Part shown: positions 27,101 through 39,063 of the stretch, piece after piece
How positions within the stretch are numbered: the stretch's first letter is position 1
Layout of the letters: every line of letters starts with the position of its first letter
Assembly: GCF_024586455.1 (NCBI RefSeq)
Contig: NC_065919.1
Coordinates: 12,812,368-12,876,367 of the forward strand
Length of the DNA stretch: 64,000 nucleotides
Reading direction: 5' to 3'
DNA from: Bactrocera neohumeralis
Lineage: Eukaryota; Arthropoda; Insecta; Diptera; Tephritidae
Made by a program: the position numbers and the translations under genes
The notes under the pieces: generated by a model
What the model saw: the letters and a program-made list of their open reading frames with translations, nothing else
Database searches by the model: none
Told to the model about the DNA's origin: nothing

Positions 27101-30100
27101 GAAATAAAACATTTTATAAATTTGTTTTTATGTATGCAGTTATCGTGAATACTTTATCACATCTGATTCATTCGCTTTTCATTACATGTGGTTTAAAAAT
27201 ATGCGCCAACAATACAATATAAAAGCGTCATCGACTGAGATATTCCATTTTTTTCATCATCACATAACATTTCAACTGTTATAAAGCAAAAAATGCAAAT
27301 ATTTATATTTATTTAGAGTAACTGTTTAGAACTGTAGGCGAAAATTTGAGTAAGCCAATAATACACTGAAAGTCGTATGTCAAATTAGAGATTTTTTTCA
27401 TAATTTATTAAGCAGAAAACAGTTTTATAAAAATATGCAAATTGAACGAATGATGCTGTCCCTACATCGCAGTCTTACCAAATGTATGAGCGCCTAAATT
27501 AAATATGAATGACTGTTGGGGATATTGAAAAATCAAATTTTCCAATTTTTTGGATTAATTTATATTCAATATATGTACATTATAAAAATATATGAAACAC
27601 AAAATCGCAATAAGAAAACGACACGAACATTGGATAGTTTAGAAGAGAAATCATTATAGACACATAGAAATTGAATTTAAAATATATGTAGGCTATGTAA
27701 ATGTAGATTATCAGTTTGTGGTACGTTGCGTTGCAAATATTATTTTTGTATGCGAAAGTGAAGTGAAATTAAGATTACATCATCTACAGAAAAGTGAAAA
27801 TATGATATGTAACACACACACACATACACACCTGCAGATACATACATATATGTATGATCATATGTATGTATATGTATATGTAGTATGTATGTACATATGT
27901 ACATTTATATGTAGTATACGAGCATTTATGCAGATGACCACTAGAAGTGATAACGCAAAAAGTCATTGTCTGCGCATCCGGGTAAACTAGAGCTGATGTT
28001 GCTCAAAACTTTAAGCTACCGGTACAGACTCTATGCATGTCCGTTATATTCTGCACAACTCGGATGACTAGAGAAGCTTTTTAGCTTGATATTAGCAAAA
28101 TGTAAGAGAAAGAATAAACCTGCAGTCCGTCCCCTACTCCCAATATAACCGAAAAGCTGGCCAAAATTACTCTTTTTCTTTTTTTTCTTATTAACGTATT
28201 TTTTTTTTACTTTTGATAAGGCACCTTTTTACCGAGAGTCTACCGGAAATGACGTCCTAATGGCGGAGTTTTAAATATTTACAATAACATTACTATTTCA
28301 CAAAATCTTTTTAAAATACGTAATATTAGAATAATAAAAAGTTTTAATAAAATATTTAATTTTTTATATGGAAAAATATTAATTAAAATATGCCGTTTTT
28401 TGCATGACGAAACCCAAGTGACCCCGTATTTAAATTATTGTCAACACCTGAAAATATTTCACCGCTTTTGAACCTCACAAATTGGAAGAGTAATACCTTT
28501 ACTCATTGCATTATTGGTTATAAGTACTTAATGTGAACATATGTATATGCATGTTCATATACATACATATGTGCACATATCATGTACCCAATATTAAATA
28601 CGTTCACATATACATACATAAATATGTATACATAAGTATACTTCATGAGTTTAATTACACAGCGTTAAGTTTGAAGTTTACTTTTTCTTCCTCCATTCGT
28701 TTTGTATTTCAAGGTAGCTATTATGAATTTTTCAGCGGAACAATGAACGATTTCCAAGTATAGAAATCTTTACTCATTGCATATACAAATGTACACAAAA
28801 GTTTATTTTTTATATATGTACATATGTATGTATAAATCAAATAACAATTCGGATCACTGACTAAATGCCATCAGTATATGAATAAAAATAACAACGACTT
28901 GCTAGAGGATCATTTAATGATGTAAACCCATTTGGAACCTGTTATTGCATACGAGAATAAAAGAAAGTATCACACTGAGAATATTTTCAGTACTTAGAAA
29001 GCAAATGAAAAAAAGTAAACTACGCAAAGGAAAAAGGTTGACTTTGGGTATGCGGAAGGCACCATAACTTTGCATTTTAAAGCATATTTATACAAATATC
29101 AGTACAACATATTCCCAATTATTTAGCTAAAAACTTCGGTTACATAGTTCTTGAGTTAAAACTCAATATTTTCTTTGTTATAGCGTTAGATTCAGTTGCA
29201 CTCGAGCTGCATACGTATGTACCATATACATATATTGTACATACAAGAAGATCGATTGCAACAAGCAATAAATAAAAAGAGTATGTTACAAATGCGACTC
29301 AATCTATAATTGATTTTATATGAAGAGATATTCAGGACCAATTCTTGTTCTTGGTAAACAAAAGTTTGCTTGTAAATCTGGTAGTTGCGAATTGTTACTA
29401 GTGTATAAACGAAAATACAAGATACATACATATGTATGTATGTACATCAGAAAACATTGCAATGCTAAACAAATTACAAAGCCCCAAGGTAAGTGGCATA
29501 CGCGCACGCACACACACATTATAGGCACTTCACAATGAACGTGTTGCGTCAGTGGTTGCGGTACTTTTAGCAGATAGTTAAAGAGAGTGTTTTTATTCAA
29601 AATTTATATTAGAATTAAAAATAAATAAATGTTAAAAAAATATTACGTTTTTTAATATTGCTTTAATTCTGATTCATACATGTATATAAATCGATTAAGT
29701 CCGCATACTCTTGCGGTGCAAAATGTATATCATTGGTCCCTTTCTTTTTAAATAAGAAGCAATTTAGATTACAAACACTGCAAAAAGAACTTATGGGTAC
29801 TGATTAGTTTCTTTCAATAAAACATTTCATTGATTTACTTGATCAAAACCCTTGACCTTGACTTACTTACTATATATGTATGTATATTTGTGAATAATGC
29901 ACGATTTCTAAAAACTTCAGATTTTCCAAATATTAATCTAAACTATTATTTTCAATTATTTCATTATTTATTTATTTTCTGAATTTCGATGTAATGTGCG
30001 CCATCTTAAATAAAGAAACTCTATTGCTCAACATATGTACATACATATGTATATAAATAAATTTCCTACATACATGGACATGGATTTGTGCATTGGTATA

Positions 30101-32110
30101 TATCTTTAGTTTTTATAGTAATATCGGTATGCACTTACTCGGCAGTAATGTGATGAAATCACGCTGCAACATCGGTTTAAGGAACGCATTTATGTGTCCA
30201 TGTTGGTAGTGGCACATGCGCGCAAGAAGCTGTTCCACGAATTCAACCTGATCCGCTTCGTTCCATTGCGAGAAGTAGGTTAAGCAGGTCTCACGTTCAT
30301 TTTGAAATATTTGCGTTGATTCTTTCTTACGGACGGGATCATACAGCATTGTTGATGTGAACTATCATGATGTTTATAATTTTGTATGAAGATGTATGAA
30401 AATAGCCGTAATAAATTATCGTAGTCATTGATGAGCAGTAGGCAGTAGTTACCAAAGACAGTAAAACAATCAAATGTGATTTGCAAATAAAAAAGGGAAA
30501 ATTTGGTTTTAGAAAATATCAAATAAAACTGAATGCACTAAGTAATTGTGTAAATTTTTACATTTTTATTTCACTATAAAATATAGAATTTAAATTTAAA
30601 TATAGTATAAATATACGTATATATATATATTCTATATCTACATGCAAACATACTTATAGATTTCATTTGCAATCTTGCGACAAAAAAATACTAGATTAGT
30701 ATATGTATGTATACAACTTTTTTATGAATAAATGTAAGGTATTAAACATATGGTACAACTGAACTCTTGTAACCTTTACCTTTTTAAGATTTTACAATAT
30801 CCTCTAAATTTTATTTATTTACGTATATCATATTTATAAAATATATATACTTTTAATCAGTTTAAAATAATTAATCACATTTAAAAAAATATTAAAAAAA
30901 GTTCAACTCTAAGCTATAAGAAAATTTTAGAAAAATTAGCTCTTGTAAACTAATTGGGTTTCAGGTAGATACATATATTAAAAAATATAGCAAAATATAT
31001 GAACCAATTGTAACTACATAAAATTAATATTCAGCAAGAAAAATTATATGTTCCTATCTATTAATTTTTCTTAAACATTGATGTCTAATTTAAGAACTTT
31101 TAAAGACTTTATTCTGTTTTTTTTTAAGATATCATAACATCTGACATATAAAGTTGGCCGAAAAATGTCATACACCATTGAATTGAGATGAAAACGTGAC
31201 ATATTGTATACATCTGTATAATTTATTAAGGAAATTTCAATTTCATACTGTAAATAATGATATTTTAAAATAAATTAGATTTTTACTTATGACTGAATCT
31301 CTTAAAAAATACTGGTTTAATCTAATACCCGGATCAAAAAAGTCTATATAGCAGATTAACTAATAATGATAAAATTAAATGCATTACTATTATATGCATA
31401 AGCTAGTTTGGTTGGTTGAAGAAACAATATATTGGTAAACCAAATATTCTTATTGCTTACGACTTTGTCTAAATTATCGAATTTCTTAGGACCTATAATT
31501 TCAAATTTTATCATTACTTAGAGAGATATTGAACGAAAGTCAGGTATGAAAATAAATTAAAAAACATGTCACATTCCATAGTCCATTATTTACGATTTAA
31601 ACTGTAGAATAAACTTAATACACAATAAGTTCTAGTAGCAACAGATGCACAAATCCCATTTTTGAACATAAATTGCAGAAAACATTGTATAGATTTTGAA
31701 CATTTAAACCGAAATGGTTTATGACTCCCTGCTTATTAACATAAAGTACACGCGTATATAACGAATAAGATGAATTTCAATAGACTTGAATTACTTGTGA
31801 TCAATAAATAAGAGCAGCTTGATGGCTGTGTCATAAGCTAAATATATAATATTCACTATTTAATATGAATACAAATATATTAAAAAGGTTTCTACAATTA
31901 ATGATTGTTAAATCAAAGTTTATACACAATATAATCACATATGTACATGCAATACAAGTTTATATATTATAGACAATATTAATAGTCAAAAGAACAAGAA
32001 ATCAAATTTGTAAAATGTTTATATAAAATTAAAAGTGGTTAAAAAATACTTACAGCTTGCGAATTTGAGTTGGTCTCGTCCATAATTTTGTCAGTCTCCA
32101 TTTTAATCAT
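24165..32110 (-). CDS. slmb: slmb / beta-TrCP: F-box and WD40 substrate receptor of an SCF ubiquitin ligase
   Basis: Substrate-recognition subunit of SCF ubiquitin ligase. It binds phosphodegrons in proteins such as Armadillo/beta-catenin, Cubitus interruptus and Period. Eight exons in coding order: 32054-32110, 30139-30361, 25828-26099, 25589-25768, 25063-25517, 24802-24991, 24274-24409 and 24165-24190. The total is 1539 nt and 512 residues, against about 510 in Drosophila. The dimerisation region is encoded by exon 2, the F-box covers about residues 90-135, and seven WD40 repeats begin near residue 200. The WD exons are the most conserved sequence in the window. The last exon is only 26 nt (PALTLMEH then stop). 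Introns 1 and 2 (1.7 and 4.0 kb) hold AT-rich DNA and microsatellites only. The upstream ATG starts MIKMETDKIMDE, so either of the first two Met codons could serve. Confidence 0.96.
27800..27910. repeat. CA and ATGTAC/ACATAT microsatellite in slmb intron 2
   Basis: A short (CA)n run near 27811-27830 is followed by interleaved TATGTA and TACATA units that are largely self-complementary. Apparent reading frames here encode Tyr/Val/Cys/His-rich nonsense and are not genes. Confidence 0.7.
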
Positions 32111-33232
32111 TATTTCCTTTATAAATTTTTCAAAATCCTTTTGTTTTATATTTTTATTTTTGACACAGACACACACACATATGACTGTCGACGTTATTCC
32201 TCTTTCTTTTTATTTTCCATATGCAATAATAAGCAACGGGTAACGAGGACAGATAATTCAATTCCTACAATCCCAGCAAAAATTCGTTCACGAAATCCAA
32301 ATATTATAAAAACACATGCGCACTCTTTACAACGTCTGCTTGTTTCACTCCCGCTTGTGACTATAACAAACCACACTAAATGTATTAATGCCTTTCGTCC
32401 GCTCTAACGCAGTTACAATTGACGCGTAGCACACAAAGTACTCGCTCAGATCCTTTGTTTGCGTTCACGAACGCACGTTTGTTAAGTGCACACGTACACC
32501 AGGAAACACAGCTAGCTCTCCCGTTTAAGCAAGCATTCAAGGTTTTTACCTATGCAGCCATTATTGAATGGGTTTACAACTTGCTCTTTCTCACTTGCAC
32601 AAGCGCAAGTCATTTAGCAAAGTGAAGAAAACTTTGCGAGTAATCAATTCCGTTTTCGTATTTCTTGTTAATATAAATAAAGAAATAACTCACACTTAGT
32701 TCAACGTTTGATTTTACTTTCTTTCACTCACTTAAAGTGAGATTACAGAAATAAATATAATTACTCCTACTTCTCAAATTTTTTTTACGAAGCAGCAAAG
32801 AATAAGTGATGATTGCTCGCAATAAACGACACGACTGAAAAATTTACGTGAATGAAAATTGTAACCAACTTCGCTGCAAAGAAAGAAACATTCACAATAA
32901 CTAAAGTCACTTAAAAATTATAAATGAATGTATTGTACTGTAAAAATGGATTTGTTATTTTCATACTTTTTTTTTTAAATACAGCATTTTTAATATTGAA
33001 TAGATCTTAATTTAAACTATGTGGACATTATGGCTTAAATATCTCTTGGACTGTCATTGTCAATAGTATCTTAAAAAATTATACTCCACAAAGTTGTGAA
33101 TGGTCTGTAATAGTATTCCTCCGGCAGAAGCATAAATGCGTTATTTTTTTTAAATGACAAGATTTATTTTAATAATGAATGCAAATTTTTGCAATGCTTT
33201 AATTTCTAACCATTACATATATAACAATTGAA
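32111..33232. other. slmb promoter region and acylphosphatase 3' flank
   Basis: Both neighbouring genes are on the minus strand: slmb begins at 32110 and the acylphosphatase gene ends at 33233. The stretch 32160-32650 is richer in G+C and CpG than most spacers here and is the likely slmb promoter and 5' UTR. No gene is evident; reading frames in it lack family resemblance and overlap on both strands. Confidence 0.45.
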
Positions 33233-33744
33233 TTAGTGACGAATTGAAAAATTTGTAAATGTGTAGTCCGGTAGTTTTTTCGGTTCACTGAAATCAACCT
33301 TTTCTATGCGACATGTCGGGCTTCCAGTTTTTTGTAACCAAACTTTCCTAATGAAGCCAATTTAAAAATTATAGGAATATACCACAAAATTGTAATGGTT
33401 TAAACTTACATTTGCTCAAAGGCTTCAGGGCTCCCTTCGATTTGTCCCTTAACGGTATCATGTGGCGTATTCATACACCATCCTTTCACTCCAAGAGATC
33501 TGGCTTGCCTTTCAGTATACTGCAATATACATACAATTTAAGCCTGGGATATAACTTCAAATGATAATGCTATTTTGGTGGTCACAGCGATTACGAGAAT
33601 GATTCATTGCTCCATAACATTAACTTACCATTCGAAATGAAACACCTGAAACAAACAATAGTAACCATTACGTTCAAATTAAATCCATCAATTACCTTGA
33701 ACTATGCCGTGAACTTCGAAATCACAACTCATTATTTCTGGCAT
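33233..33744 (-). CDS. Acylphosphatase (small acyl-phosphate hydrolase)
   Basis: Hydrolyses acyl phosphates such as 1,3-bisphosphoglycerate in the cytosol. Four small exons, in coding order 33696-33744, 33629-33645, 33410-33519 and 33233-33347, total 291 nt and 96 residues, the normal family size. The phosphate-binding loop reads VQGVSFRMYTERQA with catalytic Arg21, and the catalytic Asn39 sits in GWCMNTPHDTV. The GxVxG-type loop and C-terminal beta strand are present. Exon 2 is only 17 nt and carries Arg21, so it cannot be skipped without loss of activity. The genes are too short to appear as long open frames. Flies have several paralogues and I cannot say which is the orthologue. It is head to head with the UBL7-like gene, 471 bp between start codons. 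Confidence 0.9.
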
Positions 33745-34215
33745 TTTCAGATTTTCAGGAAGTTCAATGAAACGCAAATATAAAACTACTATAAATAGTT
33801 AATTTATTTTTCTTTTGGTTTTGTTTTGATCCGTTCGATTGTCAATTGTCTTTTATTGGCGCTTGCGCACTGTAATGCCAAACTTTTTAATTCAAATAAA
33901 AGGATTTGTAAGACAAATTATGAACGCTATTTTTTATTTCTTGTTGATTTTTAATTTGGATTAAAAATATATTTTATTTAGAAAAATTACAAAAATTCGA
34001 ATGGTATTTAAGATTTCTTAATGATTTTTTCTAACATAATGGGGTATTTTCTATTTTTCATGCAAAATTTTTTAAACGGCAACTCTTTGGCCATGACATT
34101 TCAAAATAAAGCATATCCACAATTTTGCTATAGCTGAGGATTCGCCTATTATCAACAATTATTAACAGCATTGCGGAAAACTCCTACCGTTTTTATAAAT
34201 ATTCGAATATTTAAA
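33745..34215. promoter_or_regulatory. Divergent promoter region: acylphosphatase (-) and UBL7-like gene (+)
   Basis: The 471 bp between two oppositely transcribed start codons must contain both promoters and 5' UTRs. It is AT-rich with a small less AT-rich patch at 33830-33900. No TATA box or initiator is clear. Confidence 0.5.
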
Positions 34216-35570
34216 ATGCCTTCACTTTTTGCTGGCATATATTTGCAAGATAAACCAAATGAATTTCTACCTTTAGATGATATCGACTTCGATCGTAATG
34301 TGAATTATTTAAAAGAAGAAATTGCTAAAAAGGTGCAATGCGATGCAACAAATTTGGGTAAGTATGTACATACTTACTATATACGAGCAACATTTCTGCC
34401 GATGTGCACATATGCTTATGATTTGTAATATATATGTACTATATACATATTAAAAAATTGCAGAGTTAATATACAAAGGTTTAGCTTTAAAAGATGAAAA
34501 TAAATTATTGGAAATTATTTGTCCTAACGGAACGGTGCATTGTTTCAACAAGACAAAGCAACATTCGCCGTACGTTCCTCCAGAAGATGTGTCAACACCT
34601 GCGAATATCACACGTATTCACGAGCTTTTTAATGTAATTGCACACACTCAAATAAATGTTAATTCACGTGTCAATATCCTTCAAAAGGTATTGGCAAAGT
34701 ATCCAGAATTTCGTCATAATTTAGGAGCGCAAGCTCTTATTAGAGATTCAGTCCTTTTTAATACACTTCATCATCCAGAAGTAGTTAAAAACATTTCTGA
34801 AACCTACCCGATTATTTGTGAAGCAGCTCCATTTATGGTAGATACTATTAAGAAAGAATTGGCTCGGAGCTCATCGACTACACGTAAGTGAAATATGTCT
34901 TATATTAATCTCTATACATATCAACTTCTATCATATAGTTTCAGAGCCGGCAACTGATTCAACCAATTCATCTGAGGAAGAAAATTCAATGGGTGCCAGC
35001 ACTAGTAACGACCGACCTACATCAGGTTCGCAATCGGAGAATTCACGAATACGTATGATAAGCCGCCAGCAATTACAAGCTGCACTTGCCAGAATCGGCG
35101 TCGGTTCGGTAAATTCATTGTCCAACATTGCTCAGAGAAATAGTGATAACGTAAATGTAACACCGGCCACGGGTACAACATCAGAAGCCGCTGCTGAAAC
35201 ATCTGCATCCATACCCAATTCGACTAGTGGGGAGCGTATTTCATCAACAATGTTTCGATCAGAGTTGCAACGAGCTTTACAATCTTTGGGTCAACGGGTC
35301 AGTCAAGTTAGTGGTTCTGGTAGTGGTAATACTGATCAAGGCAGGGATTCACAACGAATGGACACAACAGAAACGTCTCCTACTGGTCCTATTACGGGAG
35401 ACGACAGTGACGAATTACCGCCCCAGTATCGCACGCATCAATATGCTAATGAATTGCGTACTATGGTTCAAATGGGTTTACTCAATTACGATGACAATCT
35501 AGTATATTTGACTATAGCAAATGGTAATATTGATGTTGCTATTAACCTCCTAATGGGGGCAATGAATTAA
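34216..35570 (+). CDS. UBL7-like protein with N-terminal ubiquitin-like and C-terminal UBA domains
   Basis: Probably a ubiquitin-shuttle or adaptor protein; the animal UBL7 family is poorly characterised. Three exons (34216-34357, 34464-34883, 34939-35570) give 1194 nt and 397 residues, near UBL7's 380. A ubiquitin-like fold spans about 1-78, including LIYKGLALKDENKLLE. A conserved helical middle covers about 85-205. A Ser/Thr/Gly/Asn-rich linker carries two short helices like those of UBL7 (ISRQQLQAALARIG and MFRSELQRALQSLG). A UBA domain fills the last 43 residues, with MGL in the usual loop. The ATG is preceded by AAA, a good context. The third exon has two in-phase acceptors, at 34938 and 34944. 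AATAAA lies at 35695-35700. Identity as UBL7 rests on domain order and these motifs. Confidence 0.82.
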
Positions 35571-35694
35571 TGATTTAAAAATAGATGAGAATTAAGATGT
35601 TTTTAGTTGCGTAATAATTAACACAAAACAACAACATTCTATTGCGAAAACAAAAGGAATATGTCATCCTATGTCAATGATATGTAGACTGCAA

Positions 35695-35700
35695 AATAAA
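35695..35700 (+). terminator. Polyadenylation signal candidate, UBL7-like gene
   Basis: A canonical AATAAA lies 125 bases after the stop codon and is followed by GT/T-rich sequence, as expected for a cleavage site. Confidence 0.5.
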
Positions 35701-35736
35701 ATATTGTATGTATATTCATGTATTTGTATCTCTTTG

Positions 35737-35742
35737 TTTATT
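35737..35742 (-). terminator. Polyadenylation signal candidate, UBAP1-like gene
   Basis: TTTATT on the plus strand reads AATAAA on the minus strand, 267 bases past the UBAP1-like stop codon. Other A/T-rich candidates lie nearer the stop, so use of this one is uncertain. Confidence 0.35.
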
Positions 35743-36008
35743 TATAGGAATACTCAATTACATTTGCGTTATTTATCGTTAATATTTTCGGTAAAAAATA
35801 TAACGAATATATCATATCAGTGTGATTTTCGTTTTTTTTTTACATTTTGATGAAGTTTCTACTTTGTATGTACATTGAAAGCGGTTGATGTTTCTTAGTT
35901 CTCTCAATTATTCATACGTTTTAAATAATAATACATTACACACATAAACTGCATTTTAATACTAATATATATAGATGTATAATATAGGACCCTACAGGGC
36001 ACGAGCAA

Positions 36009-37879
36009 TTATGAAATTAAATATTCCAAGGCTTTCTCTTTATTGTTATTGAATTTAAATAGAGCCTCGGAGATTTTCGCTTCGTCGAAACCCAGATCCA
36101 TCAATTCACTAAGTGGTATTAGATGTTCAATGATCTGTAATTATTACTTAATTAAATTTTTATTTCATATTGTATAACTCATTAAGCGTTATTTACCTTT
36201 TTATCATCCGTACCGAAAATTGTGGAAATTTTAGCCACTCGCTCCAACGGAAAGCCCATAGAACTAATATTTGTAACTAGTCGTTGTGCAGGCAGAGGCA
36301 ATTTGTCAAAATGATTTGTCTCTTGTGATGAGTGTGTTACTTTCACAGGTGACTGCTTTGGAGTTATATCTGCTTCACATAAATATTTTTAACTTATTTT
36401 TATTAGAATATCTATATACCCACCTTCATTAAAATCCTTGACTTCAGTTTGTTTTTCTTCTTCAGAATTAAAACTATAGTAACGGGACCTACGTATTTCT
36501 GAGTTTCGAACCTCGTCACTTAACTCTTCCATTATATCTGGAACGCTCCTGGATTTTGAATCTATGTAATTGCTGGTGCTTAAAAATTGTTGATTCTGCA
36601 AATGTGATTCATTGCTGACATAAATCGGTTTTACATAGTTATTGGCATTGTTGCCAATACAGTGTGTAGAATTAACGTCAGCTGGATGATTTAGTAAATG
36701 CCTGGGACTACCGTAAACCGAAGCGCTACTATTATAATTGTGGGTATATAGGTAATTGTGATTGCCCAAAATTGCCGAAGAGTTTTCAGTTTGAGCATTA
36801 AAATTCAAATACTTCTGCGCAATTTCTTCACCATTATATAATGTATTGTAAGACGTTTGATAGGACTTTTGTTGAGTATGCTGTGCAGGATTAATAAGTG
36901 AATTGTATGGATGAAGCGCTGTGTTGCTATTATTACTTATACAATTCGTAGCATTAGTCATACTGTTATTTGCAATCATTGGATTTGGAATGTTTTCATT
37001 GCGCCAAGCCTGGTGATTTAATTTATCAAAGTCAACCTTTTTAAGTTCAACCCTATTGTTCTCTGCTGTAATATTTTTGTGAGTATTATCTTTGGTTGTT
37101 AGCTCAGATTTAATTTCTACTTCAATTTTCTCCATTTTTTCTTCGTGCGAAAATTGTTTTTCTTTATCCTCTATTTCCTTATTTTGGACATGCAATTGCG
37201 TGTTATGAAGCACTTGCGCTAATATATCTAAATCATTAATTGTTTTTAACTCAATATTATCAAAAGGTGATGATGTATCTTCTTCGAAGTCTTTATAATT
37301 AAATGCATTTACTTCTTTTGCACCGCTACAATTTTTTCCGGCCTTAGCATGTGTTTGCAAATAAGATGCTGTTATGCCATTTAATTTTTTGGAATTTTCA
37401 CAAGTACTGGAAACAATAGTTGGTTGTAGTATGTTATGAAAACTGCTTATTTGCGGGGGTAAAATTAATCTCTCTTCTGTATCAGACTCATTTTTTTCTC
37501 TTCCAACATTATTTGTTTGCTTGTAATCTGTCTCATTATCCGAACCAGACAGATCATCGGTACTCGGATAATTTACCGCGCCTAGCATACGTTTATTTCT
37601 GGCTTCCAACTCTTGCAAACGTTCTTGCTCTCTTTGATCCTTTCGTTCACGGCGTGCCTCTCGCTCCTGCTGCTTTAAACGTCGCCACTCAGGCATTTTG
37701 GCAAGAACCTTTTTTTCCAACTGGAAGTCATAACAATATTGTGGAGCTTCATTATAATGCTCCGCTGGTAATTGCAATTTATGAACTATTGATTGAGGCA
37801 ATTGATACAACCTGGGAGGTGGTTTAAAACTTTCCGATATTTTAACAGGAACTCTGTCCATATAGTTGAAATTGGACAT
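36009..37879 (-). CDS. UBAP1-like ESCRT-I subunit
   Basis: A subunit of the endosomal ESCRT-I complex that sorts ubiquitinated membrane proteins into multivesicular bodies. Three exons, in coding order 36424-37879, 36197-36369 and 36009-36134, total 1755 nt and 584 residues. The N-terminus (about 5-60) fits the UMA domain, with YMDRVPVKISESFKPP and YDFQLEKK. A charged coiled-coil of Arg/Glu/Gln follows at 62-98. The family signature SSPFDNIELKTI lies at about 203-214. A long Asn/Ser/Tyr-rich region without clear fold leads to C-terminal overlapping UBA helices (about 490-584; MGFPLERVAKI and MDLGFDEAKISEAL). The signature motif and UBA ends make this UBAP1 rather than MVB12. Exon 2 has a tandem acceptor AAGCAG that would add or omit one residue. 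Confidence 0.85.
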
Positions 37880-39063
37880 TTTCCTCCTTAACTACTTTGT
37901 CTGAAAAGCAAAATACACATACATATATACCATATTTCAATAATAGCTCTTTGTTTTTCTTTTCTATTTGTACCTTATTATTGACATTTGAGAAATTGTT
38001 GAAATATATTCTATTTATACTGTTTTATTACTAATTATTATAAAAAACTTTTCCAAGTTAAGAAATTATTCGTTTTCTCGGAATAATCTTCGCGAAAGTG
38101 AATAAAACGAAAACAATGACAATTTTTTGACAATATGTCAGATGACTAGGACAGGGTTTACAACTTCGTAATACTAATTTGTTTTTTTTTTCAACTGAGG
38201 AATTTCTGCGTAAAGAAAAAAGTCCCATATTATTTTAAGCCAGTTAATTTGAGCTTGAATATTAAATATAAAATAAAATTCACACTTAAAATTGAATTGA
38301 ACTCCGAAATCTTTCCATTAGAACAGTTAAATAAAACAAATTATATAATTTTTATTATTTATTTGCAAAAAATAATACTGGCAAAATCTTTTATTTAAAA
38401 ATATGTTAATATGTTATAATATTCATAGGTACGTGAGGAAAAAAGCATTCAAATGGTATGTTTATTGTAATAATACTCCGTCGTTAAAAACAAAACATTT
38501 TTTGTTATATAAAAATATATTTTTGTCTTTTTATAAGGTAAAGTGTTTTATGTTACCATATTACTTAATAGATCAATCAAAGCTTTAACTAGAATTTTTA
38601 ATTTTGTATAGTTTATAAAAGTTTCGTATACAACCATATAGCTCATATTGGCTCTCTGCTTTTTATAGTTCAGTTTTATGAAAGGGAGAAGTTAACAATT
38701 GCTTTAAGTTATTGGTTTGTGTTTAAATGCTTTTAACCATTTTGGTAAATGAATTCACGTTTTATTTTATTGGACAATATTTAATTTATTTATTATTGTT
38801 TTACAATTGAACAATAATCTCTGTGCACTTTGAATATGCGTAAATATGTATTTTTTTATATTATATATATATATGTTTTACAGATTTGAAATATGGAGCA
38901 TCAATAGCAACCAGATCTAATCTATTCTTACTTACAGTTTTGTCATATATTTAAAAAAATTTATTTTATATATTATTACGATACTTTTTGATGACATATG
39001 ATAAGTTAAATGTTATTAATTATGCTGTATATTTAATTCAATGAAAACTTGTTATACTGTTAT
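37880..39063. other. UBAP1-like promoter region and STAR gene A 3' flank
   Basis: 1.2 kb of very AT-rich DNA. Sequence just above 37880 should hold the UBAP1-like 5' UTR; a splice-acceptor-like TTTTGCTTTTCAG on the minus strand near 37900 suggests a 5' UTR intron. Short plus-strand frames at 38400-38590 have no family character. Confidence 0.4.

Larger units (their letters stand above)
35571..36008. other. Convergent 3' spacer of the UBL7-like and UBAP1-like genes
   Basis: The spacer is 438 bp of AT-rich sequence. AATAAA for the plus-strand gene at 35695-35700 and TTTATT (minus-strand AATAAA) at 35737-35742 lie only about 40 bp apart, so the two 3' UTRs probably overlap. Confidence 0.5.

Noticed and set aside
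27718..28763. Frames encoding Tyr/Val/His-rich peptides
   Set aside because: They are translations of TATGTA/CA microsatellites in slmb intron 2.
29316..29600. Overlapping plus- and minus-strand frames of 72-94 codons
   Set aside because: Simple-repeat and AT-rich intronic sequence without conserved residues; two opposite frames overlap, which argues for chance.
34171..34215. 15-codon N-terminal extension of the UBL7-like protein
   Set aside because: It begins with TTG and has no similarity; the ATG at 34216 has a good context and starts the UBL fold.
37420..37827. 135-residue plus-strand frame
   Set aside because: It is antisense to UBAP1-like exon 1 and has no family resemblance; the minus-strand frame is the gene.
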